A DNA stretch of 64,000 nt from Contendibacter sp031732755. Its GTDB lineage: Bacteria; Pseudomonadota; Gammaproteobacteria; Competibacterales; Competibacteraceae. Both the position numbers and the translations under genes were made by a program. Shown one piece after another: positions 23,797-32,728 of the stretch (positions are counted from its first letter, which is position 1; the number at the start of each line of letters is the position of its first letter). The stretch spans positions 13,638 to 77,637 of the forward strand of contig JAVMKI010000070.1 of NCBI GenBank assembly GCA_031732755.1, given 5' to 3'. Below the pieces are notes generated by a model. It made no database searches, was not told the DNA's origin, and was given only the letters and a program-made list of their open reading frames with translations.

Positions 23797-24987
23797 GTGA
23801 GCATAATTTCTGATATCCACAAAATTGAAAGCGCTAGGGTCTGCTCTGGTGGTTTCATAGATGCCTTGACTGGTCTGCGTGGTCTGGCGGCGTTGTGGGT
23901 GATGACGTTTCATTTATGGCTTGTCATTTCCAATGCACCCTCCATTCTTATAAAGTTCAATCAATGGTCTATTGATTTGACCCCTTTATTTAGCTGTGGT
24001 TGGATAGGAGTTAACATTTTTTTCGGATTATCAGGGTTCTTGTTATTTTTACCCTTCGCCCAAATCATGCTAGGTTTAAGGGAGCGAATTTATTTAGGAG
24101 AATATTTCAAGAGGAGATTTTTAAGATTATTCCCCGCTTATTATCTGCAAATTGCGATATTGCTTCTTCTGTCTTTTGTTGGAATGTATCCATCAATTAG
24201 CGCCAAGACGCTGATTTATCATTTGTTTATGCTACAAGACCTTCTCCCTAATCAATTGATCAATGGCGTCTACTGGACCTTGCCTGTCGAATTTAGTTTT
24301 TACATTGTATTACCGATCCTGTTCGTTTTTTTGCAGCGGACAGGTTGGCTCTATTTCATATTATCAACCCTTGTGCTGGTTTTCTCCTACAGAATTATTT
24401 TGTTTTTTCTGATGCAAACAGTAGATACTAGGAACATTAAAGCTATAGCTATGGGGCAATTACCAGGAAGACTTGACGATTTCGTTTTCGGGATGTGGAG
24501 CGCCTTCCTTTATACCAAATATAGCATATCCACCAATGGCAATAGTAGCAAAGTGGAGCTTATTAGCCTGCTGGGGATGTTCGTAGGTTTTTTTGGCATT
24601 ATCGTAATGATATACTGGTTTTATTTCAATGGCATTAATAACTATTGGTCTGGAGAAGGAAACTTAGTGTTTTTCTGGAATACGATTACAGCAATTTTCA
24701 CCAGCATATTGATCTTTTCAATAGCTCTCAACGGTAAGTTGGCACAAAGGCTTCTTTCCAACAAACTGATGTTCCTATTAGGAATAATTAGTTATAGTCT
24801 ATACTTATGGCACTTGGTGGCTATCGCGTGGTTAATAGCATATTTTCAAGCTAGTCCTGAATACAAATCTTTATTATTACCGTGCGGGATAGTGATATCG
24901 GTTTTACTGTCCGTTTTCTCTTACCGGTGCATTGAACATCCATTCTTGAAAATCCGCCACGCAATATCCGGTCCGCCAGCAGACTAA
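23797..24987 (+). CDS. acyltransferase family 3 (OafA/YrhL-like) membrane protein
   Basis: The 396-residue protein has about ten transmembrane helices and the family's N-terminal motif DALTGLRGLAALWVMTFHLW with the conserved Arg and His, plus FFGLSGFLLF and RRFLRLFPAYYLQI. Such enzymes transfer acetyl or other acyl groups to extracytoplasmic sugars such as O-antigen. The start is GTG at 23797, with AAGGA five bases upstream. The gene is much more AT-rich than its surroundings (22 G/C in the 60 bases from 24001) and uses AT-ending codons, so recent transfer is likely. It sits between rmlD and the secretion operon. Confidence 0.92.
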   Translation: MSIISDIHKIESARVCSGGFIDALTGLRGLAALWVMTFHLWLVISNAPSILIKFNQWSIDLTPLFSCGWIGVNIFFGLSGFLLFLPFAQIMLGLRERIYLGEYFKRRFLRLFPAYYLQIAILLLLSFVGMYPSISAKTLIYHLFMLQDLLPNQLINGVYWTLPVEFSFYIVLPILFVFLQRTGWLYFILSTLVLVFSYRIILFFLMQTVDTRNIKAIAMGQLPGRLDDFVFGMWSAFLYTKYSISTNGNSSKVELISLLGMFVGFFGIIVMIYWFYFNGINNYWSGEGNLVFFWNTITAIFTSILIFSIALNGKLAQRLLSNKLMFLLGIISYSLYLWHLVAIAWLIAYFQASPEYKSLLLPCGIVISVLLSVFSYRCIEHPFLKIRHAISGPPAD

Positions 24988-25007
24988 TCAGTGAGGAGAA
25001 GCCGCCA

Positions 25008-26756
25008 TTGAGCATGGATTTAGGTAACCTGCTAGTCCAGCAAAACAAGCTGGCCGATGCCGACCTGCAACGTGCCCGGCGGGTGCAGGAAGGCACTGGC
25101 GAAGGGCTGGACGCCTTGCTGGTCAAGCTGGGGCTGGTATCGGAACGTGATCTTGCCGAGGCGCTGGCCGCGCACCTGAATCTGCCGCTGGTCCGACCCA
25201 ACGACTACCCCGAAACACCAGCAACCAACGGCGGCGTCTCGCCACGCTTTCTCAAGGAGTCGCGGATCATCCCGCTGTTCGAGGACGAACAAGGGCTGAC
25301 GGTGGCGATGTCCAATCCGACCGACGAGTACGCGCTGTCGGCGCTGCGGCTGGCGACCGGCAAGACCATCACCCCGCGCGTGGGCATTCCTTCGGAACTC
25401 GAGGCAGCGTTCGAGCGACTGTACGGCAGTGGCCGCTCGGCGATGGGTCAGATCGTCGATGCCATCGGCCTAGCCGACAATCTAACCGACGAGGAACAGA
25501 TCCAGCACCTCAAGGACTTGGCCAGCGAGGCGCCGGTCATTCGTCTGGTCAATCTGATGATCGCCCGGGCGGTGGAATCACGCGCTTCGGACATCCACAT
25601 CGAACCGTTCGAAAACCGGCTTAAGGTCCGCTATCGGGTGGACGGCGTGTTGCGCGAGGTGGAGTCGCCACCGTCGCGGCTATCGGCAGCGGTGATTTCT
25701 CGCATCAAGATCATGGCCAAGCTGAATATCGCCGAGCGGCGCTTGCCGCAGGACGGACGCATCCAACTACGGGCGCAGGGTAAGGAAATCGATTTGCGCG
25801 TGTCCACCGTGCCGACCCTGTGGGGCGAAAGCGTGGTGATGCGCATTCTCGACAAAGCCAGCGTGGTGCTGAATTTCGAAGTGCTGGGCTTCAGCCCGCG
25901 CACCCTCGCGCGCTTTCTGGAGGTGCTGCATTTGCCACACGGGATCATCCTGGTCACCGGCCCAACCGGCAGCGGCAAAACCACCACCCTGTATACCGCC
26001 CTGCAAACGCTCAATACACCGGAGCGAAAAATCCTCACCGTCGAAGACCCGGTGGAATACCAGTTGGAGGGCATCAATCAGATCCAGGTGAAACCACAGA
26101 TCAATCTAAATTTCGCCAACGCCCTGCGCGCCATCGTCCGTCAAGACCCGGACGTCATCATGATCGGCGAAATGCGCGACCTGGAAACCGCTGGTATCGC
26201 CGTGCAGTCGGCATTGACCGGCCATCTGGTGTTGTCCACCCTGCACACCAACGACGCCGCCGGCAGCGTGACTCGCCTGCTCGACATGGGCGTGGAAGAT
26301 TATCTGCTGACCTCGACCATCAACGGCATCCTGGCGCAGCGGTTGGTGCGCCTGCTCTGCACCCATTGTCGCCAACCCTACGCCGCATTGCCGGAACTGG
26401 TCGAAGAAATGCGGTTGCACCGTTTTACCGAAGCGCGCGCGCGGTCTTCCCTCCCCTCCTCGCCTTCTCCCGTCGCGGGCGAGGACAGCGGGATTACCTT
26501 ATATAAAGCGGTTGGCTGCGAACAGTGCGGCGGAACCGGCTATCGAGGGCGGGCGGCCATCATGGAATTTCTGATCATGAGCGATCCGCTGCGGCGCATG
26601 GTGCTCAAGCACGCCGATGCCACCGAGTTACAGACCGAAGCCCAGAAAGAGGGCATGGACACCATGTACGAGGACGGTTTGCGCAAGGCGGTCGCGGGCC
26701 TGACGACGATTGAGGAAGTACTGCGGGTGACCACCCAGCAGGAGCAGGAGGCGTAA
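25008..26756 (+). CDS. gspE: type II secretion ATPase GspE
   Basis: The 582-residue protein has the N-terminal GspE/MshEN domain, Walker A GPTGSGKTTT near residue 318, the Asp box TVEDPVEYQLEGINQIQV, Walker B RQDPDVIMIGEMRDLETA, the His box STLHTNDAAG and the tetracysteine zinc site (CTHC near 450, CEQC near 504). It powers pseudopilus assembly from the cytoplasmic face. Between the two Cys pairs is an insert of about 15 residues (SSLPSSPSPVAGED) encoded by C-rich DNA. TTG at 25008 is nine bases from AGGAG; ATG at 25014 is a possible alternative start. Confidence 0.95.
   Translation: MSMDLGNLLVQQNKLADADLQRARRVQEGTGEGLDALLVKLGLVSERDLAEALAAHLNLPLVRPNDYPETPATNGGVSPRFLKESRIIPLFEDEQGLTVAMSNPTDEYALSALRLATGKTITPRVGIPSELEAAFERLYGSGRSAMGQIVDAIGLADNLTDEEQIQHLKDLASEAPVIRLVNLMIARAVESRASDIHIEPFENRLKVRYRVDGVLREVESPPSRLSAAVISRIKIMAKLNIAERRLPQDGRIQLRAQGKEIDLRVSTVPTLWGESVVMRILDKASVVLNFEVLGFSPRTLARFLEVLHLPHGIILVTGPTGSGKTTTLYTALQTLNTPERKILTVEDPVEYQLEGINQIQVKPQINLNFANALRAIVRQDPDVIMIGEMRDLETAGIAVQSALTGHLVLSTLHTNDAAGSVTRLLDMGVEDYLLTSTINGILAQRLVRLLCTHCRQPYAALPELVEEMRLHRFTEARARSSLPSSPSPVAGEDSGITLYKAVGCEQCGGTGYRGRAAIMEFLIMSDPLRRMVLKHADATELQTEAQKEGMDTMYEDGLRKAVAGLTTIEEVLRVTTQQEQEA
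26443..26488 (+). repeat. C-rich insert within gspE
   Basis: The DNA reads tcttccctcccctcctcgcc, then ttctcccgtcgcgggcgagg, unlike the flanking codons, and interrupts the zinc-site loop of GspE in frame. Similar CCCCAGCCCTCTCCCC-type stretches occur at 22651-22671 (end of rmlC), 54957-54976 (after the FMN protein gene) and 60013-60036 (after rpoS). Confidence 0.45.
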
Positions 26757-27977
26757 ATGCCGCGCTATCGCTACGAGGCGGTGGATGCCGCCGGTGAAAC
26801 GCTGCGCGATGAACTGGACGCCGCGTCGCCGGAAGCAGCCATCGAACGCCTGCGCGACCAGGGTTTGTTGCCCTTGGTGATCGCTGAAGCCAGAAATGGC
26901 TGGCTGCGCGGTGGTTTTGGTCAGCCGCTGTTCAGCAAGCGCCGGGCACTATCGCCAAAAGCTCTCATGTTGCTGACCCAGCAACTGTCCAGCCTGCTCA
27001 ACGCCGGCATGCCGCTGGATCGGGCGCTGACCATTCTGCTCGGCGTGACTGACGATGAGCGAAACAAGGCTTTGTTGGAGCGCATTCAGGAGAAAGTGCG
27101 CGGTGGCGCATCGCTGGCCGATGCCTTGGAAGCCCAGGGCGTCTTCTCGCGTTTCTACTTGAACATGATCCGCGCCGGCGAGGCCGGCGGCGCGCTGGAA
27201 GCGGTGCTGAGCCGGCTGACCGAATTTCTGGAGCGGTCGCGGGCGCTGCGCGAATCGGTGACCTCGGCGTTGATCTACCCGATCATCCTGCTGTCGGTGG
27301 CGGCGCTGTCGGTCATCATCCTGTTGACCTTCGTGGTGCCGCAATTCCAGCGCCTGTTCGCTGACGCGGGCAAGACGCTGCCACTGGCGACCCAGATTGT
27401 CATCGCCGTTGGTGACGGATTCCGGCATTACTGGTGGGTCGGAGTCATCGTGATCGCCTTGCTGGCGGCGATGCTGCGCCAGCAGTTGCGCGCGCCGGCG
27501 AGCCGCGCCCGTTGGGATCGCTGGCTCCTGCATGTGCCGCTGTTCGGTGACCTGATCGCCAAAGTGGAAACCGCGCGGCTGGCGCGCACGCTGGGAACCC
27601 TGCTCGGCAACGGTGTGTCCCTGTTGAACGCGTTGACCATCGTCCGCGAGACCTTGAGCAACCAGGTGTTGGCGACGGCGCTGGGCGAGGTGGCCGAACA
27701 CGTCAAAACTGGACGGGGTTTAGCCGATCCACTGCTCGAAGCCGGCGACTTTCCCAAGTTGGCGGTGCAGATGATCCGGGTCGGCGAAGAAACCGGCCAG
27801 TTGCAAGAGATGCTGCTGCAAGTGGCCGATACCTACGACGGCGAGGTGCAAACCGCTGTCAAGCGAATGCTGACCCTGCTGGAGCCGGCTCTGATTTTGG
27901 GACTGGGCGTGATCATCGCGGCCATCATCATGTCCATTCTGGTGGCGATTCTTAGCCTGAACGAATTGGCTTTTTGA
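26757..27977 (+). CDS. gspF: type II secretion inner-membrane platform protein GspF
   Basis: The 406-residue protein begins PRYRYEAVDAAGET and has two GspF domains with LLTQQLSSLLNAGMPLDRAL (positions 72-91) and TARLARTLGTLLGNGVSLLNAL (positions 273-294), separated by membrane helices and ending in a third helix (IIAAIIMSILVAILSL). It anchors GspE and recruits pseudopilins. The ATG follows the gspE stop directly, inside the same operon. Confidence 0.96.
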   Translation: MPRYRYEAVDAAGETLRDELDAASPEAAIERLRDQGLLPLVIAEARNGWLRGGFGQPLFSKRRALSPKALMLLTQQLSSLLNAGMPLDRALTILLGVTDDERNKALLERIQEKVRGGASLADALEAQGVFSRFYLNMIRAGEAGGALEAVLSRLTEFLERSRALRESVTSALIYPIILLSVAALSVIILLTFVVPQFQRLFADAGKTLPLATQIVIAVGDGFRHYWWVGVIVIALLAAMLRQQLRAPASRARWDRWLLHVPLFGDLIAKVETARLARTLGTLLGNGVSLLNALTIVRETLSNQVLATALGEVAEHVKTGRGLADPLLEAGDFPKLAVQMIRVGEETGQLQEMLLQVADTYDGEVQTAVKRMLTLLEPALILGLGVIIAAIIMSILVAILSLNELAF

Positions 27978-28030
27978 AAGCGGCGAGTGGTTAGTAACCG
28001 CTGTCCGCTGTTTCTTGCGAGAGCGAGTCG

Positions 28031-28459
28031 ATGAAACGAAATAATCCCCACCGCGCGCGCGGTTTCACCCTGATCGAACTGCTGGTGGTGTTGGTCATTC
28101 TGGGTCTGTTGGCCGGCTTGGTCGGGCCGCAGGTGATGAAGTATCTGGGCGGTGCCAACACCAAAGCCGCCAAGTTGCAAATCGAAGACTTCAGCACCGC
28201 GCTGGACGCCTTTCGGCTCGACATGGGTCGCTACCCCACCAGCGCCGAGGGTTTGGCGGCGCTGGTCGTGCAACCCTCCGGCGCGACGCGCTGGAATGGG
28301 CCCTACCTACGCAAGAATGTCATCCCCAAGGATCCTTGGGGCAACGAGTATCAATACCGTTCGCCTGGCCAACATGGCGCATTCGATCTTTATTCGCTGG
28401 GGGCTGACAACGCCGAGGGCGGCGACGGCGAAAATCAGGATGTGGTGAGCTGGCTATAG
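28031..28459 (+). CDS. gspG: major pseudopilin GspG
   Basis: The 142-residue protein has the prepilin cleavage motif RG/FTLIELLVVLVILGLLAGLVGP after a short basic leader, then YLGGANTKAAKLQIEDFSTALDAFRLDMGRYPTS (positions 38-71) and the C-terminal DPWGNEYQYRSPG and GADNAEGG calcium-site region typical of GspG. It polymerises into the pseudopilus that pushes substrates through the secretin. GspO prepilin peptidase is not encoded in this window. Confidence 0.96.
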   Translation: MKRNNPHRARGFTLIELLVVLVILGLLAGLVGPQVMKYLGGANTKAAKLQIEDFSTALDAFRLDMGRYPTSAEGLAALVVQPSGATRWNGPYLRKNVIPKDPWGNEYQYRSPGQHGAFDLYSLGADNAEGGDGENQDVVSWL

Positions 28460-28547
28460 GTAGGTCATGGATCCGGCGGTGATGACGCCAGGTCTTGCCC
28501 CCTCATTTCGCGCTGTTCCCATTCCGTCCATGGAGAGGGAGTAGGCG

Positions 28548-29003
28548 GTGAGAGAGCAACGCGGCTTTACCCTGCTGGAAATTCTGGTCGTGTTGGTCAT
28601 CGGCGTGCTGTTGGTGGCGCTGGTTCCACCGTTACTGTCGGGCTTGGGCGACGCCACCGAACTGCGCGGCGCGGCGCGGCAATTGGCCGCTGGCCTGCGC
28701 AATGCTCGCAACGACGCGATCACCCATCAGCGTGAGGCGGTGCTGACGCTCGATCTCGAGCAACATCGCTTCGGCGTGACTGGCAATCCACAAGTGATCC
28801 ATCTTCCAGACGGGTTGGCTCTCCAGATCCATACCGCCCAGTCGGAATTGATCAACGGCGCGATGGGTAACATTCGCTTCTTCCCCGATGGCAGTTCCAC
28901 CGGCGGCCATATCACCGTCAGTGGTCCCAAGCTGGCCTACCAAGTCAACGTGGATTGGTTGACCGGTGCCATTGCCATCGTCGAGCGGGAAACGCGGCCG
29001 TGA
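28548..29003 (+). CDS. gspH: minor pseudopilin GspH
   Basis: The 151-residue protein starts at GTG (GAGGG eight bases before) and has the prepilin motif RG/FTLLEILVVLVIGVLLVALVPP. The C-terminal part, with IRFFPDGSSTGGHITV, matches GspH, which joins the pseudopilus. Its stop overlaps the gspI start (GTGA). Confidence 0.93.
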   Translation: MREQRGFTLLEILVVLVIGVLLVALVPPLLSGLGDATELRGAARQLAAGLRNARNDAITHQREAVLTLDLEQHRFGVTGNPQVIHLPDGLALQIHTAQSELINGAMGNIRFFPDGSSTGGHITVSGPKLAYQVNVDWLTGAIAIVERETRP

Positions 29004-29413
29004 GCAACCAAATCGGTCAACGCGGCTTTTCCCTGCTGGAAGTGTTGGTGGCTTTCGCCATTCTCAGCGTTTCGCTCGGTGTGCTGTTGCAAGTCTTCGC
29101 CACGGGTTTGCGTAATGCCAGCCTGGCGGATGACTATACCCAGGCAACGCTGTACGCCGAATCGATCCTGGCCGCCTATGGCCGTGAAACGCCGCTCGGC
29201 GAAGGCGTGCACGAGGGTTCGATCAACGACCGGTTTTCCTGGCGCGGCGCGGTGAGCGCCTACGCGGAGGGAATGCCAGACCCCGAGAAAACCCGGATGC
29301 GGGCCTGGCGCGTCAGTGTTGAAGTGTTCTGGCGCGGCCTGTTGCAAACCCGCTCGGTGCGGTTGGAAACCGTGCGACTGGCGCCGCTCGAACCACCAGC
29401 CATGCACCGATGA
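29000..29413 (+). CDS. gspI: minor pseudopilin GspI
   Basis: The 137-residue protein starts at GTG 29000, overlapping the gspH stop. It has the prepilin motif RG/FSLLEVLVAFAILSVSLGVL, NASLADDYTQATLYAESILAAYG (positions 39-61) and a C-terminal WRVSVEVFW segment. GspI initiates the pseudopilus tip with GspJ and GspK. An upstream in-frame start would run inside gspH and is rejected. Confidence 0.94.
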   Translation: MSNQIGQRGFSLLEVLVAFAILSVSLGVLLQVFATGLRNASLADDYTQATLYAESILAAYGRETPLGEGVHEGSINDRFSWRGAVSAYAEGMPDPEKTRMRAWRVSVEVFWRGLLQTRSVRLETVRLAPLEPPAMHR

Positions 29414-30027
29414 TCACCGTGTGCGGCCCGCACCGTGGGCAAGCCGGTTTTACTTTGCTGGAGCTCGTGGTCGCCATTACCCTGATGGGGTTGGTGTTGG
29501 TGGTGCTGTATAGCGGTCTGCAACTGGGACTGAACGGTTGGGACAGTGGCGAAGCGCGCGCCGAGACCACGAACCGCTTGCGCCTGGTGGAAGAATTCCT
29601 GCGACGCCAGTTGGCGCAGTCCATGACCGTTTACTGGTCCAACGCACGGCAGGAAAAAATCGTGGTGTTCGCCGGCCAGGCGAATCGAATCGAATTCGTG
29701 GCTCCAATGCTGGTTCAGTTGGGCCAGGGCGGTTTATACCGGGTACGGATCGAGAGCGGGGATGGCCGGTTATGGATGCGCTGGCGGCCGTATTTGCCTG
29801 CGGATCCGAACGCCGGTGAGGAACGGGAGACCGTATTGTTGGAAGGAGTCTCCAACGTTGAATGGGCTTACTTCGGTCCCGAACGCGACGATGATCCCCA
29901 CCCGCAATGGCGTTCCAACTGGACCAGCCCGGCGCGGCGGCCACTGCTGGCGCGCTTGAACTTGACCGTGCAAGGCCAACCCTGGCCCGATCTGGTGGTG
30001 GCCCTAAGCGAGGGACCGCTACCATGA
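29410..30027 (+). CDS. gspJ: minor pseudopilin GspJ
   Basis: The 205-residue protein has the prepilin motif AG/FTLLELVVAITLMGLVLVV and ETTNRLRLVEEFLRRQLAQ, typical of GspJ, with FAGQANRIEFVAPM and WRPYLPAD later. It forms the pseudopilus tip complex with GspI and GspK. ATGA overlaps at both ends show tight translational coupling. Confidence 0.94.
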   Translation: MITVCGPHRGQAGFTLLELVVAITLMGLVLVVLYSGLQLGLNGWDSGEARAETTNRLRLVEEFLRRQLAQSMTVYWSNARQEKIVVFAGQANRIEFVAPMLVQLGQGGLYRVRIESGDGRLWMRWRPYLPADPNAGEERETVLLEGVSNVEWAYFGPERDDDPHPQWRSNWTSPARRPLLARLNLTVQGQPWPDLVVALSEGPLP

Positions 30028-30995
30028 GCGGCGTTGACTCCCGAAGGCGCCTAGTGGATCAGCGCGGCATGGTCTTGGTCATCGTGTTGTGGATCACGAC
30101 GCTGCTGGCGGTGATGGCGGGTGGTTTCGCCTACTCGATGCGGGTCGAGAGCCGGTTGGCGACCGGCACGGTCGAGCGGGCGCAGGCCCGGGCCTTGGCC
30201 GAGGCGGGAGTAGCGTATGCCCTAGCTTGGCAACTGGACCCGGACGCCCAGAAGCAGTGGCCGCCGAACGGCGATCCACACGAATGGACGTTCGATGGCG
30301 GGCGATTGCGGATCGAGGTGGTCGACGCGAGCGGATTGGTCAACCTGAATGATCCCAATCCAGACCTGTTGAAGGGACTGCTGGCGGGAGTGGGAGTCGC
30401 GGTCGGCGATCAGGAGCAGCTAGTGGCGGCCATCCAGGACTGGCGGGATGTGGACGACCAACCCCTGCCCCAGGGCGCGGAAAGCGCCGAATATCGTGCC
30501 GCTGGTCGGGCTGGGCCCAAAGACGCCCCGTTTGAAAGCACCGAGGAACTGGGGCAGGTTCTGGGCGTGACCCGGGAGCTATACGAGCGATTGGCCAACG
30601 TGACTACTGCATTTTCGCACCAATCCGGCGTCAATCCAGAGCTGGCGCCCGCCCGCGTGTTGCACGCCTTGGGGTTGGACGAACGCACGGTCGCAGACTA
30701 CGTCGAAGCCCGCGCGCGCGCCGCCGCCGCCGATGGATCGTCCACGCCATCCTTGCCATCGAATGGAGGGACATTCCTTTTTTCCTCAGGACGGTCGAGC
30801 GTTTATCATATCGTGGTCACGGCGGAAACGGAGACGGGAACAACCGTGGTCCTGGAAGCCGTTTTCGATGCGCGGGGCGGTGGCGAGGTTGCGGTGCAGG
30901 GCGGTGGGATTGCGATGCAGGGCGGTGGGATTGCGACGCAGGGCGCCGCCGCTGGACAAGGTCCACGGTTGCTGGCTTGGCGCGAGGGGCGATAG
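30024..30995 (+). CDS. gspK: minor pseudopilin GspK
   Basis: The 323-residue protein has the atypical prepilin motif RG/MVLVIVLWITTLLAVMAGG, then the GspK helix-hairpin domains (DASGLVNLNDPN, AIQDWRDVDD) with the acidic residues that bind calcium in the family. It caps the pseudopilus. The C-terminus carries a short tandem repeat (VQGGGIAMQGGGIATQG) encoded by repeated 21-base units. ATG at 30024 overlaps the gspJ stop; longer upstream starts lie within gspJ. Confidence 0.94.
   Translation: MSGVDSRRRLVDQRGMVLVIVLWITTLLAVMAGGFAYSMRVESRLATGTVERAQARALAEAGVAYALAWQLDPDAQKQWPPNGDPHEWTFDGGRLRIEVVDASGLVNLNDPNPDLLKGLLAGVGVAVGDQEQLVAAIQDWRDVDDQPLPQGAESAEYRAAGRAGPKDAPFESTEELGQVLGVTRELYERLANVTTAFSHQSGVNPELAPARVLHALGLDERTVADYVEARARAAAADGSSTPSLPSNGGTFLFSSGRSSVYHIVVTAETETGTTVVLEAVFDARGGGEVAVQGGGIAMQGGGIATQGAAAGQGPRLLAWREGR
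30891..30945 (+). repeat. 21-base tandem repeat at the end of gspK
   Basis: Units at 30891-30911 and 30912-30932 (GCG.TGCAGGGCGGTGGGATT) differ at one base, followed by a partial third unit (30933-30945). Each unit encodes seven residues of the form (V/M/T)QGGGIA. The preceding GCGGGGCGGTGGCGAGGTT looks like a diverged earlier unit. Confidence 0.8.
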
Positions 30996-31054
30996 GACCA
31001 AAGTGGGGAAGCATCTCGCGGTGACATGGGTTTAACCTGGAGTATCAATCGCTG

Positions 31055-32131
31055 GTGTTATCGTTTTCACCGATCTTGCAAAACAACCCGCGCCTGAACT
31101 GGCGCGCGGCCTGGCGCTGGTGGCAAGAGGGCCTGCTGGCCTGGTTGCCCATGGGTATCCGCCGCTGGTTGGCCGGTTCAGCGCGGCGGCTGGTCCTTGT
31201 GGTGGAGGACGACGCCTACGTGCTAGCGCGCGAGGAAAACGGGCACGTCCAGGAACTGGATCGGCTGGATCGGTCAGCGCCCGCGTGGGACGCGCTAACA
31301 AGATGGTTTCGCGCGGAGAAGCCCCAGGAATGGGTGCTGCGCTTTCCCGCTGGCCAGGCGTTGGTCCGCGTACTCACCCTGCCCTTGGCGGCCGAAAAGA
31401 ACTTGCGCCAAGTGGCGGGATTCGAAATGGATCGGTTGACGCCCTTTACCGCCGCTCAGGTCTATTACGATGTGGCTGCCCTGGAGCGCCAACCCGAACA
31501 GCGCCGCTTGCGGATCGAACTGATCGCCGTGCCGCGCGCCGCCGTGGAACCGGTGTTGACGCATTTACGGCAACAGGGTTTGCCGCCGGACGCGTTGGAG
31601 ATCGCGGGCGCTCGTCCCGGACTCAATTTGTTGCCGCTGGAACAGCGCCCCCGTCGCGGTCTCTGGAGCCAGCGCTGGCGATCAGCCGCGATCATCGTCA
31701 GTTTCCTGCTGGTCGCCGCCGCCGTGTTGTTGCCGATCTGGCAGCAACGCTCCCTGGTGCTTGGCGCGCTCACCCGAATTGACCAGGCTCAGAAGGCGGC
31801 GCATCAGGCCATGGCCTTGCGTGATCAACTCGACCGGAATCTGGCAACCTCTCGGATGCTGGCGCAAAAGAAGCAGTCCATTCCCGCCCGGATAGACCTG
31901 CTGCGGGAGTTGACCGCGATTCTGCCAGACGACACTTGGGTGGAGCGCCTGCAAATCAAGGGCGATACCGTGCAGATCATTGGCCAGTCCAGCAAAGCGT
32001 CGGCGCTGATCGGCATTGTCGAATCGTCGAAACTGTTCAACGGCGCGGCGTTCACCTCACCAGTGACCACCGATCCGCGCACTGGTAAGGAGCGCTTTAT
32101 GCTGAACGCCCGAATTGGGAAGGAGCCATGA
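31055..32131 (+). CDS. gspL: type II secretion protein GspL (PilM/PilN-like)
   Basis: The 358-residue protein has an actin-like cytoplasmic domain (residues 45-200; VLRFPAGQALVRVLTLPLA, GFEMDRLTPFTAAQVYYD), one membrane helix (SAAIIVSFLLVAAAVLLPIW, about residue 210) and a periplasmic PilN-like domain with LPDDTWVERLQIKGD. It links GspE to GspM in the inner-membrane platform. The likely start is GTG at 31055, 59 bases after gspK. The gspM start overlaps its stop. Confidence 0.9.
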   Translation: MLSFSPILQNNPRLNWRAAWRWWQEGLLAWLPMGIRRWLAGSARRLVLVVEDDAYVLAREENGHVQELDRLDRSAPAWDALTRWFRAEKPQEWVLRFPAGQALVRVLTLPLAAEKNLRQVAGFEMDRLTPFTAAQVYYDVAALERQPEQRRLRIELIAVPRAAVEPVLTHLRQQGLPPDALEIAGARPGLNLLPLEQRPRRGLWSQRWRSAAIIVSFLLVAAAVLLPIWQQRSLVLGALTRIDQAQKAAHQAMALRDQLDRNLATSRMLAQKKQSIPARIDLLRELTAILPDDTWVERLQIKGDTVQIIGQSSKASALIGIVESSKLFNGAAFTSPVTTDPRTGKERFMLNARIGKEP

Positions 32132-32727
32132 TGAATGCGGTATCCGCGCCGGGTAAGGGTCATCGACTGGCGGCCTTGTCATTATTGCTGCTCATCGGCG
32201 GCGCGCTGGTTCTGACGGTGGATCAGGGATTGCTCGGTCGCTATCGCTATTATCACGGTGTGCTGGAACAGCATCAGGAACTTCTGGCGCGGCTGGATCG
32301 CACGGCCGCGACCTTGGAACCCGTACAGCAGTTGATCGCGAAAATCCAGCAAGACCGCAGCGTAACCGCCCAGTATTTGCCGCAATCCACCCCGGCGCTG
32401 GCGGCGGCCGAATTGCAACAACGGCTCAAGACCATGGTCGAGGCCGCGGGTGGAACTCTGCAAAGCATCCAGGCGTTGCCGCCTGGCGAGGAATCCGACG
32501 CGGTGAAAGTCACGATCAGCGCGGTGATGAATGGCGATACCAGCAGCTTGCAAAAGGTCTTGTACAGTCTCGAATCGCAAACTCCGTTGCTATTTGTGGA
32601 TAATCTGGAAGTGTCCGCGCGAATGACCCGACCGCGCTTGCCCAACGGCCGCTACGCCACCTATACCCGGATGCAATTGAACACGCAATTTGAGGTTTCG
32701 GGCTATCTGCGCAAGGAAGGTGGCTAG
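32128..32727 (+). CDS. gspM: type II secretion protein GspM (PilO-like)
   Basis: The 199-residue protein has a short cytoplasmic tail, one membrane helix (ALSLLLLIGGALVLTVDQG), a coiled coil and a periplasmic ferredoxin-like domain with AAGGTLQSIQALPPG and VDNLEVSARM. It pairs with GspL. AGGAG sits just before the ATG, which overlaps the gspL stop. Assignment rests on position and topology as well as motifs. Confidence 0.88.
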   Translation: MMNAVSAPGKGHRLAALSLLLLIGGALVLTVDQGLLGRYRYYHGVLEQHQELLARLDRTAATLEPVQQLIAKIQQDRSVTAQYLPQSTPALAAAELQQRLKTMVEAAGGTLQSIQALPPGEESDAVKVTISAVMNGDTSSLQKVLYSLESQTPLLFVDNLEVSARMTRPRLPNGRYATYTRMQLNTQFEVSGYLRKEGG

Positions 32728-32728
32728 G

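Noticed and set aside
30724..31048. Short repeats near the end of gspK considered as a CRISPR-like array
   Set aside because: The units are directly adjacent without spacers and are in frame with the coding sequence.
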